Shown here in pieces: positions 12,447 to 24,940 of a DNA stretch of 64,000 nucleotides. The notes below the pieces were generated by a model, which worked only from the letters and a program-made list of their open reading frames with translations, had not been told where the DNA came from and did not search any database. The position numbers and the translations under genes are program-made. Positions within the stretch are counted from its first letter, which is position 1, and each line of letters starts with the position of its first letter. This stretch comes from Trileptium ribeirensis (Eukaryota; Nematoda; Enoplea; Enoplida; Thoracostomopsidae). Where the stretch lies: the NCBI GenBank assembly GCA_030248225.1, contig JASANE010030162.1, positions 1-64,000 on the forward strand, in the 5' to 3' direction.

Positions 12447-13116
12447 TTACAGTTGCTAACTAATGAACAATATGCACTAATAAATAACAAAACGCAGAGG
12501 CTTTTACAAAAGCTCAAATTTCGATTAAAACGAGCTCAAAAATTAAAAGCATCTTTTTGCATTTTTCGTAATTTGAACGTGTAACACTGTTTAAAGTTTT
12601 CAAGGATATTCATTTAGCCAATTATCGATGAGATTTTTGATCTGAATACGTTTGAGCCCGAATTTTATCGCAATATTTCTTTAACAATCGATAATTCTTT
12701 ATTCTAAAATATACATTTATATTTTTGATTAAAAATAACCGTCAAAGTTTGAGCCTGTGTGAACACACCAGGTATTTATGTGTGCCACCGAAAATGGCGC
12801 TTGAGCGAGTGGAATATGTATCCGACGTTTACAGTTTATGTGTCCGTTTATGTATCCGATACAGTTTGTCATTGCAATATCCACGGATTTGAATGGATTT
12901 ATACACTATCCATTCTATCTATTTATCCACGGAATTTATACACTAGTCAGATTTGGTCTATTCTGTATAATAGACCATCTTAGAAAAATAGTGAGGCTAT
13001 TCGTGTGTTTGGATTATGGCTACTAGGGACATCTTCGTCATGCATAATTTGTTAATTCATGATTCCTTTTTTGGTTTTGCCGACTTGTAATATTTATTGT
13101 GTCACAAAGATATTTT

Positions 13117-13654
13117 GTTATAACAGTGGTTGCGTTTGTTGTTTTTGCCGAAGTTCCATAATGTTTACTATTCGTATAGAATAGCAAACACATTATTCGT
13201 GATTTTTGTAGATCTTAATTATAGTGAGTTTAATAAATTTTGCTCTGCGGTGTCCTAAAATATATGGGGGCGATAGCTCATTAAAAGTATTCGACTTTTA
13301 TCAAGCTGTAATAAATCTATCAAACTGAAGTAGATATCAAGCCAAACTGCATAATATTCAAATATAGCTTTTTCCTAACAGCCCTTAAAATTAGTACTTA
13401 ATTTGTGAAAACATTTTTTTGTGTTAAATCTGCTGCTTTGTGAAGATGAAAGCTAAACTAATATGCTATTTTCTCGTACTAAGCCGTAACCTAAGCTTAG
13501 TTTCTTGTGCGAGACATATTCTAAGCCTGTCTTCCCCCCCCCAAAAAAAAATTCCCGTAGTGAGCTGTTCCTTCTAACAGTGTAACATATTATTTCTCTT
13601 CACTATTACCTGGGATTTTGTACCAAAGATACAGTCGCCTGGTTGTGCCTTTTA
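13117..13654. other. No gene seen
   Basis: Sequence immediately outside the inverted repeat. It has an AT-rich stretch, a CTAAGCCT-rich segment with a C run near 13535, and nothing coding. Confidence 0.5.
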
Positions 13655-14233
13655 CGGTTCTTTTCCATTATCCCCCAGCCCGCGTTTGCCCAAATATGGT
13701 CAGATTCCGGAAATTTTGGTATTTTTATGATCCTCGAGACCTCACCTGATCATTTCAACCAAGAAAAATCGAATTTTTAAATTTTTCGGGTCTCTTGAGA
13801 ACCCAAAAAGTATTTTTTTCTTAAAAATTGGATTTTACTACCATTCGACGTGGCTTGACGAGCTGAATGAAATGGTGTTATTTTTAACGGGATCTGATAA
13901 ACGTATCCTAAGTTATGCCAAAAATTTTTAAATTGCTGAGCCTCAGCCTCTGATAGTTTTTGGCCATAACTTAGGATCCGAATACCAGATCAAGTTAATA
14001 ACACCATTAGGTTTACCTTGTCAAGACGCGTCGAATGGTGGGTAAAAATCCAATTTTCAAGAAAATATTTTGTTTAGGTTCGCAAGGTGGGGCCCGAAAA
14101 ATCTAAAAATTTTAAAAATTCTATTTTTGGTTGAAATGATCAGGGGAGGTCTCGAGAATCAAAAAATACCAAAATCTGGCCATTTTGGGGCAAACGCGGG
14201 CTGGGGGGATAATGGAAAAGAACCCCTTTTACG
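13655..14233. mobile_element. Long foldback (hairpin) element
   Basis: The two halves are inverted copies. CTTTTCCATTATCCCCCAGC and CGCGTTTGCC at the left answer GGCAAACGCGGG and CTGGGGGGATAATGGAAAAG at the right, and CCTAAGTTATGCCAAAAA near 13920 answers TTTTTGGCCATAACTTAGG near 13970. The loop is about 40 bp. There is no coding content. It shares a CCATTCGAC...TGACGAGCTGA segment with the foldbacks at 24941-26230, 32245-32516 and 50245-50729, so it belongs to a dispersed family. Confidence 0.75.
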
Positions 14234-16547
14234 AATTATCGCTATGCCGAACCGCCGAGGTAACTGTGCGACGTAGTCAATTTAAGTAAATTTCCATCAG
14301 CTATATATATATAGTTTGACTACAACAATATATTTCAAATTGTTGGATGTGCGATACGCTGGTTTCAAGGGCGGGAATCTCTAAGAATGGATGGTGTTTC
14401 CTTCCGAATTCTGGTCTTTTCGCGAACACCTAAGATCTATATTGACCGGTTTAAGTGTTATACTGATTGTATGATTGCGCGTATCGTGGATTAATCACCT
14501 TACTGCATATATAAAACGATGATGAAAGAGCATCTATTGTAAACTGCAGATCAGTAACTTTATTAAATGTTAACTATAAAACATGCCAAGAAGTTAGCAA
14601 AACGGTTTGAATCACTAATGTCATTAGTTCATCCTGATAAAACTTGTTCAGTTTCTACAACAAAAATTCAAGACAGTATTGTCCGTAATGTCGAGCTACC
14701 CTCTATGGTCTCAGACCCGCCGTGAATGGCACAAGGAAAATTTTGCATAAATGAAGGCGGTCGTCAACCCCTGCAGGGCCACTACCCCGACTGCACCCTG
14801 AGATGTTGGAGCGTTAGCGTAGATGGTAGTGTTCATATTAATTCCGCAATTTGCTACAGTGCAACGAGTAATTGTGATGGCTTTGTGCTAGCATTAGACC
14901 GTAAGTCAGCTATCGACGATAGGGCCTTTTATTAATAGATCACTGCAGAGCAGTATAGTGGCAGCTTTTATGAGTTCTGGCAGGGGTTTCTTACAAACTA
15001 TACCATACATGCTCATAGGCGGAGTAGGGTAGTTGCTAACCACTGACTCGAGCGTAAGGCTCTACCTGACAGGTTACCCGACCCGACCTGGAGGCACCGA
15101 ACGAATTCGTACGCGCGCCTACCAACCACCCAGACTCCCCTTGGGGGCAGAAGGCCTACACACGTGGATCCGCCGACCCCCTCTGGAACCACGGGTCTTG
15201 AGCATGTATGCTCTGTATTAGCATTTCCTTGCTAAAACAATAACTCAATGTAATGCTATAAAATCTACGTCAACAATAAAACTGACCCAGTTGTCCCTAT
15301 CAAGTCTACATGTGCGCGTGATGTTTCTAGTGCAATAAACAAACTTCACAACACAAAAGCTAATATTAACCACAGCGCGCAATGTTGATCTTGTCTCAGT
15401 GCCATTTTGGGTTTCACATCAAGCTACATTTGATAGTCTGACGATACGCAATATATATACAATTTTAATAATTTATTATTCTGCTTTCTCACACACAATT
15501 CGTTAATTGTATCTGTAGTAATACAATCAACCGTTCTTATGTTCAAATTGGAGACAGATTTCGAATCAGATGTTTCCGTTGCCATCTACTGTACATGTTT
15601 CCTTCAGAACATTTTCAGCAAATTCCATTCCCGCATCGCAGAGCCCTTGTTCTCGTTTACTGAAATGCGAATATCATCTGCAGAAACGTGAACACGAATA
15701 ATGCATTTCGTGGTTTTGACAAAAGAACATCCCTAATGCAGGCACCTTAATTGTACTCATGCATTTGTACGTACGAAGTCAAAGGTGAAGCCAGAGAAAC
15801 CACTATTTGCACAAAGCCTGAAACCTGCTTAACTGATGCACTGAAAAACGTTGCAACAAACCATACCTAGGTTAAATTATATATATTTACGTACCACTAA
15901 TTGGGTGATAGGGACTCGCAGCACTTTTTCCAAACTGCGGGCGTTAGTTGAAAATTGCCGCGGCGAAGCTGCCGACCCTCTTACTGCGTCCCGGGGTAGT
16001 GGTCATTTATTACAATCCAGAAACCCATTTTTATATATAGAAACCGTTCTTATTTGTATCATTCATGCATTGGCAAACATACTAATTCTCCGAAGACAAA
16101 TAATGTTTTCAAGCATTATATATGCTAAAAAATTGCAGTGAACAGAAACAGAAATACCGAATGTGATTTAAATACGACAATATCGAATGCGAAAAATGAT
16201 CATTCTCGCCGAACTTAAAATGTTGTGAAATAGGTCGTAGAACAAAACAAACAAATTGAGAATAGCAAATAATGTCTATCGACTTGAAAGAAAAACAACA
16301 AAATATATATCAATATTATAAGCATAATTGAGCTATAATATACACAAAATAAATACAAGTAAATTACCAGTTTCATAGCCTTAATTATTTGATGTCATAA
16401 TACAGCCTCCTTATAATTCATAAGCCTAACCCGTGCGAAAAATAAACAACATTGCAATTTACATAATACACAGTTTGACGAATAATTATAGTGCTGAAGA
16501 GACGCCGAAAAAGTAATTTTTATCTAGTAATAAATAAAAAAGCTAAT
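14234..16547. other. No gene recognised
   Basis: Only short open frames occur (for example 14726-14935 and 15851-16141), with no domain or splice pattern that I can identify. A CACCTTAATTGTACTCATGCA fragment near 15740 resembles an end of the 692-1272 element family. Confidence 0.45.
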
Positions 16548-16787
16548 GAAATCTAGTAATAAAACCATATCGCAGCCAAAATCATATGAAATCTAGTAAT
16601 AAAACCATATCGCAGCCAAAATCATATGAAATCTAGTAATAAAACCATATCGCAGCCAAAATCATATGAAATCTAGTAATAAAACCATATCGCAGCCAAA
16701 ATCATATGAAATCTAGTAATAAAACCATATCGCAGCCAAAATCATATGAAATCTAGTAATAAAACCATATCGCAGCCAAAATCATAT
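16548..16787 (+). repeat. 40-bp minisatellite, 6 copies
   Basis: Six units of 40 bp start at 16548, 16588, 16628, 16668, 16708 and 16748. The unit begins GAAATCTAGTAATAAAACCA and ends GCCAAAATCATAT. The copies look identical by eye, suggesting recent expansion. A partial TCTAGTAATAAA copy lies just upstream near 16521. Confidence 0.95.
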
Positions 16788-17053
16788 AATCAAAATTTTA
16801 AGAGCAACAAAATTACGCCTTTACGGCAGCTAGTTTAGCGTTTTCCAACGAAAAAGAAATTCTCCTTTAATAGGCTCAGTACGATAGGAATATTATATCA
16901 TTTTATAACATTAAGCAATATGCAAACAACTCAAAAGCATGACACGTCGACATTTATATATATATGACAGTGTAATATACTTATAGGCAAAGATGTAGCC
17001 AGAATTTACCGGCCGGCAGGTAACTGGTGACCAGCTAGTGCTCCAATAAATAG

Positions 17054-17508
17054 CTTGGCTTTAGCTTCCATGTTTTCGAGAAAAATTAGCGGGCGTTGAA
17101 CCAACACATGAGCACCGAAGGTAGGAAAATAACTTGGCTTTAGCTTCCATGTTTTCGAGAAAAATTAGCGGGCGTGGAACCAACACATGAGCACCGAAGG
17201 TAGGAAAATAACTTGGCTTTAGCTTCCATGTTTTCGAGAAAAATTAGCGGGCGTTGAACCAACACATGAGCACCGAAGGTAGGAAAATAACTTGGCTTTA
17301 GCTTCCATGTTTTCGAGAAAAATTAGCGGGCGTTGAACCAACACATGAGCACCGAAGGTAGGAAAATAACTTGGCTTTAGCTTCCATGTTTTCGAGAAAA
17401 ATTAGCGGGCGTTGAACCAACACATGAGCACCGAAGGTAGGAAAATAACTTGGCTTTAGCTTCCATGTTTTCGAGAAAAATTAGCGGGCGTTGAACCAAC
17501 ACATGAGA
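17054..17508 (+). repeat. 79-bp minisatellite, about 5.8 copies
   Basis: Units begin CTTGGCTTTAGCTTCCATG at 17054, 17133, 17212, 17291, 17370 and 17449; the last is truncated after ACACATGAG. One unit carries GGGCGTGGAAC instead of GGGCGTTGAAC. Short - strand open frames across it (17377-17753) follow from the repeat and show no known domain. Confidence 0.95.
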
Positions 17509-19427
17509 GTAGTATAGGGGGAGCAGTTGGTCCTCAGTTTCGCGGTTGGTGGAGCGGTGGAGCTGGATTTGACCTTGAAACTGCGTGCTGCGTGTGTGGT
17601 AATTAGTGTTTGCATCGAAGTGTACTGTGTTGTGCATGTATAGGATCGAGGATTTGACCTGGAACTACTTATTCGTTGTATATATAAATATCTGTATAGC
17701 TGACAGAAGCGTTCCATTGTGTGCACAGTCCACTCCTTTACGATAACTGACAAAATCTGGTCGAGAAATGTTATACATAGAGTAAGTCAGTATACATTAT
17801 AAATAACTATTATGCCTACATGTTATGTGGTAGTCGTTTTTCAAATTGAAGTATTTTTTCGTAATTTTGTGCAGTTGTAGTATATACACGTGTCCAATGA
17901 CAATCATGCTAAGATCTACACTCGATAAAATCACTTATAAATATAAGCAGCGCTCATGCGAAGCGTCACGCACCATTAGCCAAATTTTATATAAATATTT
18001 ACCTCTTTGAAAATTCAATGATTTCTTTAAATAATTATCAATGCTTATTACGTTTATTATGCCAATGTTTATTAATTGTATAACTGCGCCTCATTAGTTA
18101 ATTTGCTCACTTGGGTATTAATATCCAGTCGTTGGTAATAGTATGTTTAAAAATTTAATCGATTACAGCTTTTTTAAAATTATATTATGTTTGTCACAGT
18201 TAACTTTAATAGAATAGCGTGGGTCTTGAACTCTGCTTCATATGTCAGGGTTTGTTATTTTCTTTATACATTAATTCAGCTGCCACTATACAAACCATAG
18301 TGTGAACAGTGTTTATAGTTTCTGATTTGTATCATATCTAAAATAGTACACTATGTCTTCCTATAATATGAGTACCTTTGCTAATTCGTTACAAAGTATA
18401 AAACTACTACAGCTATCCGGTCGCAATTTTCTTTATAATATGAACTATACTAATACATTACACCAACGAAGTTACGGCTATCAAAATCAGTTTAAATATT
18501 GTGTCTATCACTGAGCCTTTACATTAATTTCGTTCCCATCCAGATGTCTTATTGTATCTTCATAATGCATCCCTTAACCTCTCAACTTCTTAAAATACAA
18601 TTTCGTAAATGGATAGACCTACGCCTAGTCTACCTGCAAACTATGCTATGGTCATTTGATCTGCAACCCTTCTAGCTCGTGCTACAAGCATCAAAACTTG
18701 GTTTTTTCTATGACTAAGTACCTGATAAACTGTGGTTATCTTTGGTTATTTGGTTATATAGGTAAGAATATATATAAATTCTTAATATTTTCTCTTCAGT
18801 TAACCACTAAAGTTTACTTAGTGTATGCAGCAATCTGTAGTGGCTTATAGGTCGTCCAGGCTCCAGCCATGTCTCCCCCACCTCTTTAATATTCAGATCG
18901 TTGGTCCTCCTTTCTTGAATTATGTGCGATGCTGGACAATAGTATTAAATCCTATTGTAAACTACCATTTATGATATATTATATAGTTTATTTTGGTGTT
19001 TAGCTCCCTTAACCAATATGAAATGCTGGTATCAGACAACCAAATTTACTGCCTGTTACATATAGAGGCTAATGTTTGGTTATCCGATTTCGTATGAAAA
19101 AGTACGGTATGCTGCACTTAAATATTTAATCAGAAGCTTCACTTTTAATGGCCTCGGTATCTACGAAATCAAAACAATTCGTGGGAAAATATAACAGCTG
19201 CAGCAGATCAACAATGCCGCTTAGGTTACGTCAAAAAGTAACACTATTTCTAAGCTTCGAATAGTATATAAAGTACTGAACTAGGACTGGACGCTTTGTC
19301 GGCTGCACACTTTGTGGAACGCTGGCCGGCGAGATGCTTTTAACCATTTTAAACTTTGACTATAAACTAATTATACAAACGTTTAATTGCCAATTACTTC
19401 AACCTTCGCATTTTCTCACCGCTTCTT
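17509..19427. other. No gene recognised
   Basis: AT-rich sequence with no domain or repeat structure of note. The last few hundred bases may be the 5' flank of the MULE relic that follows. Confidence 0.4.
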
Positions 19428-20845
19428 TTGTATTTCTCAGTATTCCACGAAAATTCCATTGTTTTGTGGCATAGACGTTTATTAAAAACTTTAGGGCAGC
19501 TTTTTTCTCACAATCAGCAAGGAGCGTCGAAAACTATGTTTCGAAGGTTATTTATCACAAAGGATAATGTTTCCACTACAGGCGAAAACAGGTGTTATGG
19601 GGTCTGCGAAAATCGCCCCAATTGCAGGGGTAGGGTGACGACTCGAAGAACGGACACAGACGAGAGTGTGTGTAATTCACAGAGTCACAATAATATTCCG
19701 GAGAATGTCCGAGTCGATGTGCTTCGTGCTGAAAATATTGTCAAGGAACTCGTTATGTCAGCCAGGAAGAATTCAGCCAGAATAGCTCAAGTCGCAACAA
19801 CTCACGTTCCGCTTGTAGCTATGCTAAACCTACCCAAGTCTGAAAGTCTTAAGCATGTTATTCGCCGCCACCACAGTTCAAAGCATCCAGTGAACCCTCA
19901 AACTGCTTTTAACTTAGCAATATCTGCAGATTACTCAACAACATTCGATTGCGACAACTTCCTTGCTTTTGCTAATGGGGGCAGAATCTTGATTTTCTCA
20001 ACTAATTCTAATCTTGGAGAACTATGCCAGTCAAAGCATTGGTTCGTGGACTGGGCGTTTGATACAGTGCCACCATTATTTTTTCACAACTACAAACGAT
20101 GCACGCCTTGAAGAAAGTAGTTGTGGCTTTAGTTTTAGCTCTGTTGCCAAATAAATGTGAGAATACCTACACAACAATGCTTCAGGGGATTTTACAAACT
20201 GCTTACAACTATGCGCCATTTTCAGCAACCTGCGATTTTGAGAAGGCTGCGATTAATGCTTTTACGCGTTGTTTCTGAAACGCGAAAATGCACGGATGCC
20301 TATTTCATCTCAGTCAGTGTGTACTGCGCAAGGTATCAGAACTAGGTCTGCTGATTCCTTATCGAGAGAGCCCGAAGTTTGCTACTCGAGTGTGTAACCT
20401 GTCAGCACTAACTATAATATTACCTTTTGATCAGGTCGAGCATAGGTTTGATGCAATTTTGACCGATTTTCCTTTGGGGGCTATAAATGTAGCAGAATAC
20501 TTTGAATCAACATTTATTGGCCGCAACATTCGAAGCTTTGTTTAGATAAGGTGATCTGGTCGTATTCTGACGAACTTGCCTCGCCCAAATAACGATGTCG
20601 AACGGTGTCATCGCAAGTTCTTATATAGTATTAGTGCTCATCATCCAACAATATGGAAATTTCTAGATTCTGTGAAGAAAGAGGAACGGGCTACCGCCGA
20701 GGTACTTGTGCGTTTAGAGCAGAGCAACCGGTGCCAAAGCAGCGCGAAAAATACCGAAATATACATGAAAACATTCTTCAAGCAGTAACACAATGGAAAA
20801 ATACAAACATGAAGACGTTTTAGGATTTCTCCGTGAAATAGCAAC
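19428..20845 (+). pseudogene. MULE-type transposase relic with FLYWCH-like N-terminus
   Basis: The open first part (19428-20111) has a FLYWCH-like zinc-binding pattern: GVCENRPNCRGRV, then HNNIPENVRVDV. It is followed by the spacer block RILIFSTN...QSKHWFVDWAFDTVPPLFF, typical of Mutator-like transposases that carry FLYWCH domains. A frameshift near 20090 moves the continuation (VVVALVLALLPNK...TYTTML...ATCDFEKAAINAF) to another frame, and a TGA ends it near 20278. A third frame resumes as HGCLFHLSQCVLRKVSELG and EYFESTFIGRN, and a fourth (from about 20576) as PRPNNDVERCHRKF and HHPTIWKFLDSVKKEE. The order matches one ancestral MULE protein. At least three breaks make it a dead copy. The terminal repeats were not found. 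Confidence 0.82.
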
Positions 20846-20935
20846 TAAATCTGTCTTCTTATTGAAACTAATAATTGTTGTAATTATGTTTTCGCAAATA
20901 AATTTGAAATGTTCAAAAGCAGCTTATCGGCCGGT

Positions 20936-21070
20936 GCTCGACAAAATGTCCCCAAAGATGTCCGGTCAAGAAAGTGTTCGGTCGACAAAGTGTCCGTCTA
21001 CAACTTGTCTGTCGACAAAATGTCCGCAAAGATGTCCGGTCGACAAAGTGTCCGTCGACGAAATGTCCGC
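20936..21070 (+). repeat. Degenerate GTCGACAAAATGTCC repeat
   Basis: About nine imperfect copies of a 14-17 bp word (GTCGACAAARTGTCCG, with variants AAAGATGTCCG and CAACTTGTCT) are packed in 135 bp directly after the MULE relic. The word contains a SalI-like GTCGAC palindrome. It may be a terminal or subterminal array of the transposon, but this is inference. Confidence 0.7.
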
Positions 21071-21359
21071 TTCCCGTACACAAGAACGAAACGGGGTCCC
21101 AAAGTTGCACGACAACGAACATCCCGAGAAGAATATACTGATCAATCTATAGCCACAGATGCTCTAACCGATAATCTCATCCGTTCAAGCTCCGTTATAA
21201 CTTTGCATATATTTTCTTGCTGATCGTACATCCGGGAAAAAACTTGTCCACGATAATCACAACAAAATATACATACACCCGGTGGGTTGATGCTTGTGAT
21301 TACGCCTGGTTATGTTTTGTAACTCTCTCAACAATGTGTCAAGTCATAGCTACGTACTC

Positions 21360-21563
21360 CACCTTTACAAGAATCAATCGGGGAATTTACACTCTTACAG
21401 AGGGTTTTATGTTTCAGAAACAGGATCCTACCTGATTTGGCAGGGTACAAAATCGGAACGAGGTATTGCTCTGAATTGCAATGAGAGTTTACAAAGAACT
21501 TTGAATCGAAGCGTATTAAAATCGAACCAGGAGCACACCTTTTTCAAGTCTATACAAAGCTGA
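21360..21563 (+). pseudogene. Possible second FLYWCH-like fragment
   Basis: One frame reads SYRGFYVSETGSYLIWQGT, then NCNESLQRTLNRSVLKSN and QEHTFF. The spacing of Y-x-GF-Y, W, C and a terminal H loosely fits a decayed FLYWCH domain, and it lies 500 bp from the MULE relic. The match is weak (the second C and H are uncertain), and it may be chance. Confidence 0.25.
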
Positions 21564-22450
21564 GTCACAATCTCACTCACGCTGGGGCTTCCCGCTATAC
21601 TAACATATATATATACTAAAATTTACAGCAATACCAACCCCACCGACGAGTATTAAGCTTTACGAAGCCGCTGGAGAAACCAGTCGGCTTGGAAAATTCT
21701 CGCGAAAGACCCTACGAATTCATTGTCTTCCCAAGTCGCCAATGCCAAAAAACGCTGACCTTTCGCCATGCTGCGTGGAGAGAAGGTAAAATCCGCTCAT
21801 AGACGTGGAAGCGCGAAGAAAAACAAAGCAAATGCCTCTAAATTTCGATAAATCCTCGATAAAAACAAAAACGCATCAGACCGACAGCCGCTCTGGTCAA
21901 GCTCAGATGCCGACTTGTCCAAACGCTGCACCGAGCGGCGTTTTTATAGGTACCTACCAGTCTCGTGGCCCTAAAGCCATGCAAGAGATCGAAAGCCGGA
22001 AGAAGATTTTGAAACCACTGATGCGTCAACTTCCGAAACGTGCGGTGCGTGGGGACCCTGGCCACTTGAGTGGTTTCTGAGCGTGTGCGGTGAGGGTGCT
22101 CCCTGGGTGATATTGCTTACTCTTCATCTCTCCTATCCGCGATCATATATTTGTTATTTTGCCCCCGGATTGAGTTCCCGTGGCAATTTCCAGTGAATAA
22201 TGCTGACTACGATTGTACGCGCAGCATAGACTCAACCCCAGGCAACAGGGGCGTCATTTCAAAAAACCTTTAGTGAAGACAAGATTTTCAAATTTCATAT
22301 AAACACTAGCAGCTACCTCAATGTGCTTGTCGACGAATTGTTAGTGTCTGCCGTGCAGCGCACATTACAAAGGCTGTAGGACGGGGACCTGATTTACACG
22401 CAACCCATCACACAGACGCCCAACCATCCACCCAAATCGGCGCCCATTGT
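21564..22450. other. No gene recognised
   Basis: An open frame at 21805-22080 (91 codons, basic, ending RGDPGHLSGF) has no recognisable domain. The rest shows nothing distinctive. Confidence 0.35.
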
Positions 22451-23560
22451 TTACAGGATTAGTTGATACCGTCGCACTTTTTGGTTGGCAAATACGTCAA
22501 TTATGTCGTCCATATCCAAATTTTTAGTATCTTCTCGCAAGGTGGCAAGAACTAGCAAATCGCTGAGTCGATCATCTGACATGGTGCTTCTGCAAAAATT
22601 TTTTACCCATTTTATCGTTGAGAAAAGTCGTTCACTTGTCACAGTTGTGAAGGGTACAACTAACACCAAATGAATAATTTTGTGAAGATTTTGGATTCCC
22701 ATTGAACAAAGTTGTGAAGAGTCGCGTATTTTTATAACGTCAGATTTGTGGCTTTCTGATAGGAAGGACTTTAGCTGTTTCCATTTCTGCTGAAATTAAG
22801 CATTTGGTGGTCCTGCAGTAGGGAAACGCGTCATTGAGCTCCAAAGCTTTCGTAGATGACAGGAAATGTGCACAAAAAAGTGGTCAAAAATGGATTGAGC
22901 CGTTGCCATCAGAGGGTTCTCGTTGAATCTTTCCTGGATTTCGTTAATAAGTTGTAGTAAAAATTGTTTGCCCTGGACTTACCTCTGCCGATTGTCTTTT
23001 GCCAATGCCAAGTATTTCAGCGACGTAGTAATCCAATATCCGTTTGGAGACGAGCTGTTGTCGTTATTCCACATGTCGCTGATCCGCAAAATCGCTCTTT
23101 TACTTCCCCAAGGCTTCGCCAAGCTTTATTGCTTCGGACATGAGGTCTCTGTATTTTGTGTCCGTTCGCGACAACAACTGGTTCTGTGTAGCTTCAACCA
23201 GTCTAATGAAAACGATTACTGACGGTGATTGTAGCTCTTGCAATAGTGTGATTACCGTTGAAAGGTAAAATTCAATTGTAATAAGATGATCGATGAATGC
23301 TGGCTCACTCATTCTCTTCATCAAACTTGAGGCCTCTGCCGCCACACCAGTCTGTTCGCTTAAAATGGCAAGAGTTGGTACAATGGCCTCAAACCGCTGC
23401 TGTCTTTGCTGGTCGCTTTGTACCAGTAGAACAAGGGGTAGGAAGGAGCCGTTCCAGTTCAATCACTGTGAGTTTCAAATCCTGTTGGGCTTCGACAAAA
23501 AGTACGCGGCGTGGATCGACTTAGCGTCCCGCTGTTGACCTTCTGAAAGGTTTCCCATGC
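22451..23560 (-). pseudogene. hAT transposase fragment (C-terminal dimerisation domain)
   Basis: Near the C-terminus the - strand encodes VPFTTVTSERLFSTIKWVKN, then FCRSTMSDDRLSDLLVLATL and REDTKNLDMDDIIDVFANQK. This is the hAT family dimerisation domain of ZMYM1/THAP-type elements. The same frame runs upstream through KWKQLKSFLSESHKSDVIKI to a TTTCAG near 22800. A further open block at 23100-23462 (MKRMSEPAFIDHLITI, then FYLSTVITLLQELQSPSV) fits the preceding part of the same protein and ends near a GAAGTAAAAG that could be a donor. The N-terminal half is missing or unreadable. It is most likely a degraded transposon. A small intron between the two blocks cannot be excluded, which would mean a spliced or domesticated copy. 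Confidence 0.8.
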
Positions 23561-24940
23561 AATGTTGCGCTCATTGTTAGCATGTTGAGTAAAAAGCTGT
23601 CAGCGTCTCTCCATTTTGAGAATTTTCGGTCCATAAATGTCACATTTCTTTGAGTTTCATCGGGGCGAACAATATATGTGGCAAAATGTCGATAACTGAA
23701 GCAGCAAACGGTATTTTCCTCCCCCGAATATTCGATTTATCCAAATGTATTGTACCAATTCGACGAGAAACGATGTTTGTTTGTAAGGGGAAAAGCTGTC
23801 AGTTGAGGTTGCCGCGGCCCGTCTTTAGGATATTAAGATATGTCCTTTTTGTGGCAGGTGTGTGTCACAGGTGCGGTATCGGCAGCGCTCGGTATTTCTT
23901 CAGCTGCTGTGCCCGCGGTCTCTGGTTGACAGCTCGCCTACCCAAAGTAGATTAGCAATGATTTTTGACGTTCAGAAGATGATCCGGTATCAGATTTCGT
24001 AACACGTTTTGATATAGTTCAAATATATATCCAATTATATTGCTTAAAATTCAGAAACTTATACCAACTACACCATTATGACACCATTATACCAATTACA
24101 TACAGATATATATTGCAGTCGTGTTTGTCATTGCGTTTTACGCAAGGTACATAAGGCGTCAATGATCGAAGTCAAACAATGCGTCTCATCACGGCGGAGC
24201 CCAGTTATTAATAGGCAAACCTTAACGGTAAGGTATCCTCACTAAAACAGTTCGTATTTTTGACATGTTGACAAAAAATTTCTGAAAATCTTGGTATTTG
24301 CGCTGTGACGAAAATAAAAAAAATTCGAGAAGCCGAAAAAGCCCGAAAAGCCAAGGGGTGCCTTGCTCCCCTAAATGACGCTCTTGCCAGGCAGGCGTGG
24401 ATGAGAGCAAAGCGAGCGACAAGTCCTGGTACCATTTCCACGGTCAGTGACCTTGGCAGAAGGTCTAGGCCACAAGAAGAGCTGCATTGGACTGTACTCG
24501 TCTCTCGGTATGGATTTGGAGAGAAATTTTTTACTAAGTGGATTATAGATATGAGGCTATTTATCTACACGTATTTGCGATATTTGAAACGCTAGGAACA
24601 TCCGTGAATTGTTGTCATGTCGAGATAGCAGACGTGACCACAGCCAACGTTCATACTGTTTTATAAATAAATTAAACTGTTGTTCCTATCGCTGTACCTT
24701 GTGGTTTCGCTGCTTGTTGCCTCCGGAATTGTTGATTAATAAATTATCTGCAGTGTTCACTTATGAAATGACAAGCAGTATCCACCAGGGGCAGAGTGCT
24801 ACCAGTGATATGATCTAAAACAACTCAAACCAACGTTCCATAGGTCCACGCTCACCTTTCCACAGTGGCGCACACAGGATTTTTCTAAGGAGAAATCCCG
24901 ACCCTAAAAATGGTATATATACATCAATTTTTACATATGT
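23561..24940. other. No gene recognised
   Basis: The first 100 bp may still be hAT-derived (- strand FLLNMLTMSATLHGKPF). An open frame at 24305-24595 with a lysine-rich start has no identified domain. Otherwise AT-rich with nothing notable. Confidence 0.35.

Larger units (their letters stand above)
7201..13116 (+). repeat. Right arm of giant inverted repeat
   Basis: This is the reverse-complement partner of 31-5963. The inner border is TTTCTATG at 7201, inside the arginine kinase intron. The outer border is GATATTTT ending at 13116. It contains the two intact terminal kinase exons and their polyA signal, then about 4.5 kb of non-coding sequence with mirrored copies of the nested elements. 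Small open frames inside it (for example 11037-11351) have no recognisable domain and are only partly conserved in the other arm. Confidence 0.92.
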
